A DNA stretch of 64,000 nt, from contig NZ_RCZH01000008.1 of the NCBI RefSeq assembly GCF_006438875.1, forward strand, positions 1 through 64,000. Direction: 5' to 3'. Positions 1 through 9,228 of the stretch are shown here, in pieces; positions within the stretch are counted from its first letter, which is position 1; every line of letters begins with the position of its first letter. The notes under the pieces are model-generated. The model ran no database searches and was not told where the DNA came from. It worked only from the letters and a program-made list of their open reading frames with translations. The translations under genes and the position numbers were made by a program. Source of the stretch: Flavobacterium pectinovorum. Lineage in GTDB: Bacteria > Bacteroidota > Bacteroidia > Flavobacteriales > Flavobacteriaceae.

Positions 1-3000
1 CCAAGTATATGTTTCTCCTGAACAGATGGTTTTATTTGTTACTATATCCGATGGTTTCGGGGTTACCGAAAGATTCAAAACCTGATCTGCAGTACAACCG
101 TCGTTTACGATTTTTAAAGCTGATTGATTGGTCGTATAATCAGTTCCGTTAGCGGACCAAGTATATGTTTCTCCTGAACAGATGGTTTTATTTGTTACTA
201 TATCCGATGGTTTCGGGGTTACCGAAAGATTCAAAATCTGATCTGCCGTACAACCGTCGTTTACGATTTTTAAAGCTGATTGATTGGTCGTATAAACGGT
301 ACCGTTCGCTGACCAAGTGTAACTTTCACCTGAACAGATGGTTTTATTTGTTACTATATCCGATGGTTTCGGAGTTACCAAAAGATTCAAAATCTGATCT
401 GCAGTACAACCATCGTTTACGATTTTTAAAGCTGATTGATTGGTCGTATAATCAGTTCCGTTAGCGGACCAAGTATATGTTTCTCCTGAACAGATGGTTT
501 TATTTGTTACTATATCCGATGGTTTCGGGGTTACCGAAAGATTCAAAACCTGATCTGCAGTACAACCGTCGTTTACGATTTTTAAAGCTGATTGATTGGT
601 CGTATAATCAGTTCCGTTAGCGGACCAAGTATATGTTTCTCCTGAACAGATGGTTTTATTTGTTACTATATCCGATGGTTTCGGGGTTACCGAAAGATTC
701 AAAATCTGATCTGCAGTACAACCGTCATTGATGATTTTTAAAGCTGAGTGATTCGTCGTATAAACGGTGCTGTTTGCTGACCATGTATAACTTTCGCCTG
801 AACAGATCGTTTTGTTAGTTACAACATCTACAGGTTTTGGTGTAACGGTCAAATTCAATACTTCATCTGCTGTACAACCGTCATTTACGATTTTTAAAGC
901 TGTTTGGTTGCTATTGTAAACTGTAGCATTTGCAGCCCAAGTATAAGTTTCTCCTGAACAGATAGTTTTGTTCGTTACAATATCTGATGGTTTTGGTGTT
1001 ACAGTCAAATTCAATACTTCATCTGCTGTACATCCATCATGTTGAATTCTAAAACCATTTTGATTGGTCGTATAATCACTTCCGTTAGCAGACCAAGTAT
1101 ATGTTTCTCCTGAACAGATCGTTTTGTTCGTTACGATATCTGTCGGTTTTGGCGTTACAGTCAGATTCAAAATCTGATCTGCCGTACAACCATCATTTAC
1201 GATTTTTAATGCTGATTGGTTCGTGTTGTAAACCGTGCTATTTGCTGCCCAAGTATAACTTTCACCTGAACAAATGGTTTTGTTTGTTACAACATCAGAA
1301 GGTTTTGGAGTTACCGTCAAATTCAAAATCTGATCTGCCGTGCAACCGTCGTTTACAATTTTTAATCCTGTTTGATTGGTATTGTAAACGGTGCTGTTCG
1401 CTGACCATGTATATGTTTCACCTGAACAAATAGTTTTGTTTGCTACAATATCCGCAGGTTTTGGCGTAACGGTCAAATTCAAAATCTGATCTGCCGTACA
1501 ACCATCATTTACGATTTTTAATGCTGATTGGTTCGTGTTGTAAACCGTGCTATTTGCTGCCCAAGTATAACTTTCTCCTGAACAAATTGTTTTGTTTGTT
1601 ACAACATCTGCAGGTTTTGGCGTTACCGTCAAATTCAAAACTTCATCTGCTGTACAGCCGTCATGCTGAATTCTAAAACCGTTTTGATTAGTTGTATAAT
1701 CAATTGCGTTGGCAGACCATGTATATGTTTCTCCTGAACAGATAGTTTTGTTTGTTACGATATCTGCAGGTTTTGGTGTTACAGTCAAATTCAATACTTC
1801 ATCTGCTGTACAACCATCGTTTACGATTTTTAATGCCGTTTGATTGGTGTTATAAACTGTACTGTTGACTGACCAAGTGTACGTTTCACCCGAACAGATC
1901 GTTTTATTTGTTACAACATCTGCAGGTTTTGGTGTTACGATAAGGTTCAAAACTTCATCTGCTGTACAGCCATCATGCTGAATTCTAAAACCGTTTTGAT
2001 TAGTTATATAATCAATTGCATTGGCTGACCATGTATATGTTTCTCCTGAACAGATAGTTTTGTTTGTTACGATATCTGCAGGTTTTGGCGTTACAGTCAA
2101 ATTCAATACTTCATCTGCTGTACAACCATCGTTTACGATTTTTAATGCCGTTTGATTGGTGTTGTAAACTGTACTGTTGGCTGACCAAGTGTACGTTTCA
2201 CCCGAACAGATCGTTTTATTTGTTACAATATCTGCAGGTTTTGGTGTTACAGCCAAATTCAAAACTTCATCTGCTGTACAGCCGTCATGCTGAATTCTAA
2301 ATCCGTTTTGATTGGTTGTATAATCAATTGCGTTGGCAGACCAAGTATATGTTTCTCCTGAACAGATCGTTTTGTTCGTTACAACATCCGATGGTTTTGG
2401 CGTAACAGTCAAATTCAAAATCTGATCTGCAGTACAACCATCGTTTACGATTTTTAATGCTGATTGATTGGTCGTATAAACGGTGCTGTTGGCTGACCAA
2501 GTGTACGTTTCGCCTGAACAGATTGTTTTATTTGTTACTATATCCGATGGTTTTGGTGTAACGGTCAAATTCAAAACTTCATCTGCCGTACAACCGTCAT
2601 TGACGATTTTTAATCCTGTTTGGTTGCTATTGTAAACGGTACTGTTGGCTGACCAAGTGTAACTTTCGCCTGAACATATTGTTTTGTTTGTTACAATATC
2701 AGAAGGTTTTGGCGTAACAGTCAAATTCAAAATCTGATCTGCAGTACAGCCGTTGTTTACGATTTTTAATCCTGTTTGATTGCTATTGTAGGCGGTGCTG
2801 TTTGCTGACCATGTATAACTTTCGCCTGAACAGATCGTTTTATTTGTGATAACATCCGCAGGTTTTGGTGTAACAGTCAAATTCAAAACCTGATCCGCAG
2901 TACAGCCGTTGTTTACGATTTTTAATCCTGTTTGATTGCTATTGTAGGCGGTGCTATTTGCTGACCATGTATAACTTTCGCCTGAACAGATCGTTTTATT

Positions 3001-4744
3001 TGTGATAACATCCGCAGGTTTTGGTGTAACAGTCAAATTCAAAATCTGATCTGCCGTACAACCGTCATTAACGATTTTTAAAGCCGATTGATTGGTCGTA
3101 TAAACTGTACCGCTCGCTGCCCATGTATAACTTTCACCTGAACAGATGTTTTTATTTGTTACTATATCCGATGGTTTTGGTGTAACGGTCAAATTCAAAA
3201 TCTGATCTGCAGTACAGCCGTTGTTTACAATTTTTAATCCTGTTTGATTGCTATTGTAGGCGGTACTATTCACTGCCCAAGTATAACTTTCGCCTGAACA
3301 GATCGTTTTATTTGTGATAACATCCGCAGGTTTTGGTGTAACGGTCAAATTCAAAATCTGATCTGCGGTACAACCGTCGTTTACGATTTTTAAAGCTGGT
3401 TGATTGGCCGTATAAACGGTGCTGTTGGCTGACCAAGTGTACGTTTCTCCCGAACATATTGTTTTGTTTGTTACTATATCCGATGGTTTCGGAGTTACCG
3501 AAAGATTCAAAACCTGATCTGCAGTACAACCGTCATTAACGATTTTTAAAGCCGATTGATTGGTCGTATAAACTGTACCGTTCGCTGCCCATGTATAACT
3601 TTCACCTGAACAGATGTTTTTATTTGTTACTATATCCGATGGTTTTGGCGTAACAGTCAAATTCAAAATCTGATCTGCCGTACAACCATCGTTTACGATT
3701 TTTAATGCTGATTGATTGGTCGTATAAACGGTGCTGTTGGCTGCCCATGTATAACTTTCGCCTGAACAGATCGTTTTATTTGTAATAACATCCGCAGGTT
3801 TTGGTGTAACAGTCAAATTCAAAACCTGATCTGCAGTACAGCCGTTGTTTACAATTTTGAATGCTGATTGATTGATCGTATAAGCGTTACCGTTCGCTGA
3901 CCATGTATAACTTTCACCTGAACAGATTGTTTTATTTGTTACAACATCTGCAGGTTTTGGTGTTACAGTAAGATTCAAAATCTGATCTGCAGTACAACCG
4001 TCGTTTATGATTTTTAATGCCGATTGATTAGTAGTGTAAACTGTACCGTTCGCTGCCCAAGTATAACTTTCACCTGAACAGATGTTTTTATTTGTTACTA
4101 TATCCGATGGTTTTGGTGTAACGGTCAAATTCAAAATCTGATCTGCGGTACAGCCGTCATTCACTATTTTTAATGCTGATTGATTGCTATTGTAGGCGGT
4201 GCTGTTTGCTGCCCAAGTATAACTTTGACCTGAACAGATCGTTTTGTTTGTTACTATATCCGATGGTTTTGGTGTAACAGTCAAATTCAAAATTTGATCT
4301 GCCGTACAACCGTTGTTTACGATTTTTAATCCTGTTTGATTGCTATTGTAGGCGGTACTGTTGGCTGCCCAAGTATAACTTTCGCCCGAACATATTGTTT
4401 TGTTTGTTACAACATCTGCAGGTTTTGGTGTTACGGTCAAATTCAAAATCTGATCTGCAGTACAGCCGTTGTTTACAATTTTGAATGCTGATTGATTGGT
4501 CGTATAAGCGTTACCGTTCGCTGACCATGTATAACTTTCGCCTGAACAGATGGTTTTGTTTGTTACAACATCTGCTGGTTTTGGCGTAACAGTCAAATTC
4601 AAAACCTGATCTGCAGTACAACCGTCGTTTATGATTTTTAATCCTGTTTGGTTGCTATTGTAAACGGTACTGTTGGCTGACCAAATGTAACTTTCACCTG
4701 AACAGATGGTTTTATTTGTTACTATATCTGATGGTTTTGGCGTT
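1..4744 (-). repeat. 156-bp tandem array encoding 52-residue repeats
   Basis: The anchor sequence ccaagt/ccatgt (TW in the protein) falls at 1, 157, 313, 469 and so on to 4525 and 4681, exactly 1+156n for n=0 to 30. There is no length change anywhere in about 31 units, and the array continues past the left edge. Each unit reads in frame, with motifs LNLTVTPKP, NKTICSGE, YTWSANG, YTTNQ and NDGCTADQ, so every unit has two cysteines. Two subtypes alternate irregularly: ALKIVNDGC, and GFRIQHDGC (for example near 1040, 1670, 1980 and 2290). Units at 1 and 469 look identical base for base, so homogenisation appears strongest towards the C-terminal side. The true copy number cannot be known from this window. 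Confidence 0.95.
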
Positions 4745-7700
4745 AGTGTTACCGATACCGAAGTTCTTGGACTCTCGCAACCATTTGTAGTTTGGCTTAC
4801 ATAATAAGTACCTGCTGCCAAAGTTTCATTTCCGACATAAAGTGTACCTCCTGTATTGGCGTTGTACCATATGAAACCTGCTCCTGATGGGGATAAATCA
4901 CTTATCTTTTTATTTTCCACCAAACAGAAAGTCTGAGCACCAGCACTTGGCGCAGTTGGTGTAGGATTGACGGTTACCAATGTTGCAACAGAAGCTGGAC
5001 TTTGACATCCTGTAGCATTTGCAACTTTTACAGTATAACTTCCTGAGGTAGATACTGTGATGGATTGAGTTGTTTCCCCTGTCGACCACAAATAACTGCT
5101 TCCTCCGCTAGAAGTTAAAACTACGCTTCCGCCCGGGCAAAATGTTGTTGAACCTCCCGTATCAATCGATGGTGCAGCCGGTGTAGGGTTTACTGTAACT
5201 GATACTAATGTTCGTGTACTTTCACAACTGTTTAGCGTTTGAGATACATAATAATTTGCTGAAGATAAAGTTTCCGTACCAGTTAAAAGTGTTCCGCCTG
5301 AGCTGGCATTGTACCATTTGATACCTGTCCCTGATGGAGATAAATCATTTACTTTTTTATTATCAGAAGAACAAAATGTCTGAGATGAAGCTGTTGGTGC
5401 AGTTGTATTATTTACTGTTACCGATACTGAAGTTCTTGAACTTTCGCAACTGTTTGTAGTTTGGGATACATAATAAGTTCCGGTTGCCAAAGTTTCAGTT
5501 CCGGCATAAAGTGAGCCTCCTGTACTGGCATTATACCATTTGATTCCTGCTCCTGACGGAGATAAATCATTTACCTTTTTATTATCAATAGCACAAAATA
5601 CCTGAGACGAAGACGTTGGTGCGGTTGTAGTATTTACTGTAACTGCTACAAAAACTCTGGAACTCTCACCGCAATTATTGCTTTGGCTAACATAATAACT
5701 TTTGGTAGATAATGTTTCACTTCCATCATAAAGTGTTCCGCCTGTATTGGCACTGTACCATTTGATGCCTGCTCCTGATGGGGATAAATCATTAACTTTT
5801 TTAGAATCATTAACACAAAACGTCTGAGGTAAAGTTGTTGGTGCTGATGGTATTGTATTTATGGTTACTGCTACTGCTGTTCTTGCACTCTCACCACAAC
5901 TGTTTGCGGTCTGAGTTACATAATATGTTTTGGAAGTTAATGCCGTAGTTATCGCTAAAGGCGATGTTGAACTATTCGTATCATACCATTTTATAGTGGA
6001 TCCTGATGGAGATAAATCTCCTATTTTTTTATTATCAGCAGAACAAAATGACTGAGGTGAAGCCGTTGGTGCGGATGATGTGCTATTTACAGTTACCACT
6101 ACTGCGGTTCTTGTACTTTCACAGCCATTTGATGATGTCTGGCTTACATAATACGTTTTAGAAGTCAATGCCGTAGTTCCTGCTAAAGGCGATGTTGAGG
6201 TATTGGTATCATACCATTTTATAGCGGATCCTGATGGAGACAGATCATTAACTTTTTTATTCTCAGAAGAACAGAATGCCTGAGCAGAAGCCGATGGTGG
6301 CGCTGGGGCAAAGGTTACTGTTATTGATGCAGAACTATTACTGGCACAACCTGAGCTACTTATTATTTTAAGAGAATAAGTTCCTTCATTGTTAATTGTA
6401 ATAGTTCGGGTAGTTTCTCCTGTTGACCATAAATAAGTACTTCCATTATATGTAGCTGCATTATCCGTTGACCTTAAATTTGTGTTTCCGGCAGTTGTAC
6501 ATGAAGCCAAATTTTTACTCACATAAATTTCTGGTGTCGTTGGCTGCGGATTATTTGTTACTACGACTGGTTTTATAAAAACGCACCCTTCAGGCGAAGT
6601 TGCTTTTATATAATATGTTCCTGCAACTGCAGTAGTTGGTGTTGTATAAGATATTGTTGCCAAAGAATTTGTCCAGTACGAAAGCGCCAAATTTCCTGTA
6701 CTTCCGGCGGTAACTGCCGCAGCTGTCAGATCAACCGTAAACGGTACACAGACAGTTGCAGGATTCGTTACAGCTAAATATGGTAACTTCGGATTTACTG
6801 CCGCACTCGCTGAATTGTTTGCTGTATTCGTATCTATGGAAGCGGGTAATGATGCAGTATTTGTATAATTGCCGGATGGATTTACGGTAGCAGTAACTTT
6901 TAATGTTAATACTGCTCCTGCATCTACGTCGCCAATACTCCAAACTCCTGTTGCAGAATCATAACTTCCAACTGACGGAGTTGAACTTACATAAGTATAT
7001 CCCACAGGAAGTAAATCATTTACTGAAATCCCTGAAACATTATTACCTCCTAAATTGCTTACTTTTATCGTAAATTCTACATTCGATCCTATACATGGAG
7101 TTGTATTATCAACTGTTTTTGTAATTCCCAAATCTGTACATAAGGTAACTGTCACAGGTTTTGATTGCGTTTGAGCCCCACACGCTAAAGTTGAAGAGAC
7201 AGAATACGAACCTGTTTTTGTAGCGGTATAAGTTGGCGAATTAGCTCCGGCAATTGCTGCTCCGTTAAAGAACCATTGGTATGGTGCAAAACCAGCAGGA
7301 GTTGTTAGTTCTGCTTTATTATTAGTACAACCTCCTCCTGAAATATAGGTTAAAGTTGGATCTTCGGGCTGAGCAGCAAAATTAGAGAAAAATCCAGCCA
7401 TCGAGAAACCTCCATCTTGCTGTACTATCGAAACGGTTAGTTTGGCAGCACTTGAAATAGAAAGAAAATCAGGACCTCCAATTTGAGTATTTTTAAAGTT
7501 TATGATATACCAGCCCGTTGCTCCTATTTGATAACGTGGTGCAACACCGCTTCTAGTTTCAATATTAATTCCGTTTACATAAACAACTTCTGTAGCACTT
7601 CTTAAAAGTATATATCCAAAATAATCTAATGTCCCTAATTGGTAGTTTCTAAACTTTGCTGTTTCTATAAAATTAGACCCTCCACATTCTGATACTGGAG

Positions 7701-8739
7701 CAATTGTCGAAACATCAACTTCACAATTTTGTGCCGTTCCGGAATATACCACCACTTTCTTGTCAGCAACCACACGTGATGCAGTAAAACTTGTACCGCC
7801 ACTACCATTTACAAAAGTATAAAAATCTCCTGCTAAGGCTAAAGTAACCGTATTTGTTGATGCTAATATCCCTGCAGCTGTATATCCGGTTATCGTTACA
7901 GCTGTGTTATCTTTTGTAGCTATTACTGTCGTTTGCTCTGCAGTACTATTTCCAGTTCCTCTTTCAATAAAATACTCTGTTCCTAAAACTGCTTCAGGAG
8001 GAATCTGATTGAAAGCACCATCCCCACAACCACCAGGCACATCTATCGCTGCAGATGTGTTCATTACACAAGGATTTGAAGATTCTACTAAAGTTCCCAT
8101 TGGAGCTTTAAATAAATAACTTTGTCCTGCGTTTAATGTAGCTTTAACAACATTATTTATCTTTACAGAGGTATTATTGGCAGTAGACATAATGCTGTAA
8201 ATAGGAAATTGTTCACCAAAGCTTCCAAAACTCCCCAATGAACCGTTTCTATAATACCCTACTCTAAAACGCACTCCAACTCCTGCATCACCAAAACTTG
8301 TTAGTGCAGCATTTCCTTTAATATTTGCATCATTATTTTCTCCGTTAATGTAATCATCTGAAGCAACATTTCGTAAATTTATAGATGTAGGTTCAGAACT
8401 TGTGACAATTAAACCTGCTGCGTTAAGCACTGTATTTAAAGCATTCAAAGGAAGAGTGCTTGCATTAAGTTTAAATCTGTAAACAGCGGGAGTTCCTTTT
8501 GTAGCCGTTAAATTTGTTTCTAAAGTACCATCACTCTTAGACAATGTTATATTTACTGTCGCTGTTGAGTTTGTTGCAATAACAATTTCATTTGCTTTAC
8601 TAAAATACTGCCAGGGTGCCGGCGCGATATAGTGTTTTGTATAAAACTGTGCCGAAGCATGGTGAGATATCAGTAGTAAAAATGCAATAATAAAAGTTAG
8701 CCTAAAAAATTTAGGTTGGTTAAAAGTAAAGTTACGCAT
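1..8739 (-). CDS. Giant secreted repeat protein, IgGFc-binding-like N-terminus (3' end off window)
   Basis: The frame opens at an ATG (8739-8737) and runs without a stop to the left edge, giving 2913 visible residues with no C-terminus. Residues 1-31 form a Sec signal peptide (basic start, hydrophobic core, ASAQ end). About residues 130-400 resemble the IgGFc-binding N-terminal domain, with motifs such as GTEYFIERG, IATKDNTAVTI and VVADKKVVVYSG. A PKD-like segment and one DUF11 domain (about 536-650, from DLGITKTVDN) follow. Next are Ig-like CHU_C-associated units (about 810-1320; CSSENKKVNDLSPSGS, IKWYDTN, TYYVSQT). From about residue 1331 on there are only 52-residue repeats. Family knowledge suggests a type IX-secreted surface adhesin; the sorting domain would lie off the window. 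It is followed upstream by another giant gene in the same orientation. The role in adhesion is inference. Confidence 0.85.
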   Translation of the reverse strand, partial: MRNFTFNQPKFFRLTFIIAFLLLISHHASAQFYTKHYIAPAPWQYFSKANEIVIATNSTATVNITLSKSDGTLETNLTATKGTPAVYRFKLNASTLPLNALNTVLNAAGLIVTSSEPTSINLRNVASDDYINGENNDANIKGNAALTSFGDAGVGVRFRVGYYRNGSLGSFGSFGEQFPIYSIMSTANNTSVKINNVVKATLNAGQSYLFKAPMGTLVESSNPCVMNTSAAIDVPGGCGDGAFNQIPPEAVLGTEYFIERGTGNSTAEQTTVIATKDNTAVTITGYTAAGILASTNTVTLALAGDFYTFVNGSGGTSFTASRVVADKKVVVYSGTAQNCEVDVSTIAPVSECGGSNFIETAKFRNYQLGTLDYFGYILLRSATEVVYVNGINIETRSGVAPRYQIGATGWYIINFKNTQIGGPDFLSISSAAKLTVSIVQQDGGFSMAGFFSNFAAQPEDPTLTYISGGGCTNNKAELTTPAGFAPYQWFFNGAAIAGANSPTYTATKTGSYSVSSTLACGAQTQSKPVTVTLCTDLGITKTVDNTTPCIGSNVEFTIKVSNLGGNNVSGISVNDLLPVGYTYVSSTPSVGSYDSATGVWSIGDVDAGAVLTLKVTATVNPSGNYTNTASLPASIDTNTANNSASAAVNPKLPYLAVTNPATVCVPFTVDLTAAAVTAGSTGNLALSYWTNSLATISYTTPTTAVAGTYYIKATSPEGCVFIKPVVVTNNPQPTTPEIYVSKNLASCTTAGNTNLRSTDNAATYNGSTYLWSTGETTRTITINNEGTYSLKIISSSGCASNSSASITVTFAPAPPSASAQAFCSSENKKVNDLSPSGSAIKWYDTNTSTSPLAGTTALTSKTYYVSQTSSNGCESTRTAVVVTVNSTSSAPTASPQSFCSADNKKIGDLSPSGSTIKWYDTNSSTSPLAITTALTSKTYYVTQTANSCGESARTAVAVTINTIPSAPTTLPQTFCVNDSKKVNDLSPSGAGIKWYSANTGGTLYDGSETLSTKSYYVSQSNNCGESSRVFVAVTVNTTTAPTSSSQVFCAIDNKKVNDLSPSGAGIKWYNASTGGSLYAGTETLATGTYYVSQTTNSCESSRTSVSVTVNNTTAPTASSQTFCSSDNKKVNDLSPSGTGIKWYNASSGGTLLTGTETLSSANYYVSQTLNSCESTRTLVSVTVNPTPAAPSIDTGGSTTFCPGGSVVLTSSGGSSYLWSTGETTQSITVSTSGSYTVKVANATGCQSPASVATLVTVNPTPTAPSAGAQTFCLVENKKISDLSPSGAGFIWYNANTGGTLYVGNETLAAGTYYVSQTTNGCESPRTSVSVTLTPKPSDIVTNKTICSGESYIWSANSTVYNSNQTGLKIINDGCTADQVLNLTVTPKPADVVTNKTICSGESYTWSANGNAYTTNQSAFKIVNNGCTADQILNLTVTPKPADVVTNKTICSGESYTWAANSTAYNSNQTGLKIVNNGCTADQILNLTVTPKPSDIVTNKTICSGQSYTWAANSTAYNSNQSALKIVNDGCTADQILNLTVTPKPSDIVTNKNICSGESYTWAANGTVYTTNQSALKIINDGCTADQILNLTVTPKPADVVTNKTICSGESYTWSANGNAYTINQSAFKIVNNGCTADQVLNLTVTPKPADVITNKTICSGESYTWAANSTVYTTNQSALKIVNDGCTADQILNLTVTPKPSDIVTNKNICSGESYTWAANGTVYTTNQSALKIVNDGCTADQVLNLSVTPKPSDIVTNKTICSGETYTWSANSTVYTANQPALKIVNDGCTADQILNLTVTPKPADVITNKTICSGESYTWAVNSTAYNSNQTGLKIVNNGCTADQILNLTVTPKPSDIVTNKNICSGESYTWAASGTVYTTNQSALKIVNDGCTADQILNLTVTPKPADVITNKTICSGESYTWSANSTAYNSNQTGLKIVNNGCTADQVLNLTVTPKPADVITNKTICSGESYTWSANSTAYNSNQTGLKIVNNGCTADQILNLTVTPKPSDIVTNKTICSGESYTWSANSTVYNSNQTGLKIVNDGCTADEVLNLTVTPKPSDIVTNKTICSGETYTWSANSTVYTTNQSALKIVNDGCTADQILNLTVTPKPSDVVTNKTICSGETYTWSANAIDYTTNQNGFRIQHDGCTADEVLNLAVTPKPADIVTNKTICSGETYTWSANSTVYNTNQTALKIVNDGCTADEVLNLTVTPKPADIVTNKTICSGETYTWSANAIDYITNQNGFRIQHDGCTADEVLNLIVTPKPADVVTNKTICSGETYTWSVNSTVYNTNQTALKIVNDGCTADEVLNLTVTPKPADIVTNKTICSGETYTWSANAIDYTTNQNGFRIQHDGCTADEVLNLTVTPKPADVVTNKTICSGESYTWAANSTVYNTNQSALKIVNDGCTADQILNLTVTPKPADIVANKTICSGETYTWSANSTVYNTNQTGLKIVNDGCTADQILNLTVTPKPSDVVTNKTICSGESYTWAANSTVYNTNQSALKIVNDGCTADQILNLTVTPKPTDIVTNKTICSGETYTWSANGSDYTTNQNGFRIQHDGCTADEVLNLTVTPKPSDIVTNKTICSGETYTWAANATVYNSNQTALKIVNDGCTADEVLNLTVTPKPVDVVTNKTICSGESYTWSANSTVYTTNHSALKIINDGCTADQILNLSVTPKPSDIVTNKTICSGETYTWSANGTDYTTNQSALKIVNDGCTADQVLNLSVTPKPSDIVTNKTICSGETYTWSANGTDYTTNQSALKIVNDGCTADQILNLLVTPKPSDIVTNKTICSGESYTWSANGTVYTTNQSALKIVNDGCTADQILNLSVTPKPSDIVTNKTICSGETYTWSANGTDYTTNQSALKIVNDGCTADQVLNLSVTPKPSDIVTNKTICSGETYTW

Positions 8740-9228
8740 AGACAGCTGGGATTTGGGAAATAGAAACTACAGATGTCGAATAACCAAATAGGCCATTCAA
8801 CAAAATCAGATACGATAAAATAAAAGGAATGGATGTCAAAAATCTCAAAAAAGTTTTTTCAAGATTTTCATACAGAAATTGTAATGTTTGGACCATAGTT
8901 AAATAGGTTCAAGACACAAATTTGTCTTTTAGGTTAGATTTAGTAGTTTTTGGCGGAGCGAAAATATACAAACACCTCATTATTAACTACATTCGTCGAT
9001 AAACTGCATGGAAAAACGTTGAAATACACCTTTTAACGATAAAACTTAACCTCAACCTTGAAAAAAATTAACTATTTGATAATAAAACAGCAGAAAATTC
9101 TTAATTTTTTATCAATAAATTAGCTTTTATATAATATACCAATAAAAACCCCATAATACCCTACAAAAAAAGGGAGTGTAACAAAATTACACTCCCTTTT
9201 TCTACTTACTGATTAACAATATTTTACA
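8740..9228. other. Intergenic region between the two giant genes
   Basis: This 489-bp AT-rich stretch separates the ATG of the left giant gene from the stop of the right one. It holds one strong terminator (9172-9196) serving the right gene. It must also carry the promoter of the left gene, but no perfect TAnnTTTG with a spaced TTG was found; the nearest is a one-mismatch box near 8961-8968. No small gene or tRNA is visible. Confidence 0.6.
9167..9201 (-). terminator. Rho-independent terminator of the 5578-residue gene
   Basis: A perfect 10-bp stem (gggagtgtaa 9172-9181, ttacactccc 9187-9196) has a 5-base loop. A-rich sequence lies on one side and T-rich on the other. Read on the minus strand it lies about 30 bp after the stop codon and ends in a T-run. 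The A/T flanks would let it work in both directions. Confidence 0.85.

Noticed and set aside
165..2300. Plus-strand open frames over the 156-bp array
   Set aside because: Because the repeat length is divisible by three, any frame free of stops in one unit stays open in many; the encoded text is low-quality and opposite to a clear secreted protein.
1..4744. Possible CRISPR array because of the regular repeats
   Set aside because: The period is 156 bp, the whole unit is conserved rather than repeat plus unique spacer, and it is in frame within a long coding sequence.
8740..9228. Promoter or small RNA in the gap between the giant genes
   Set aside because: No consensus promoter pair was found and no stable structure other than the terminator at 9172-9196.
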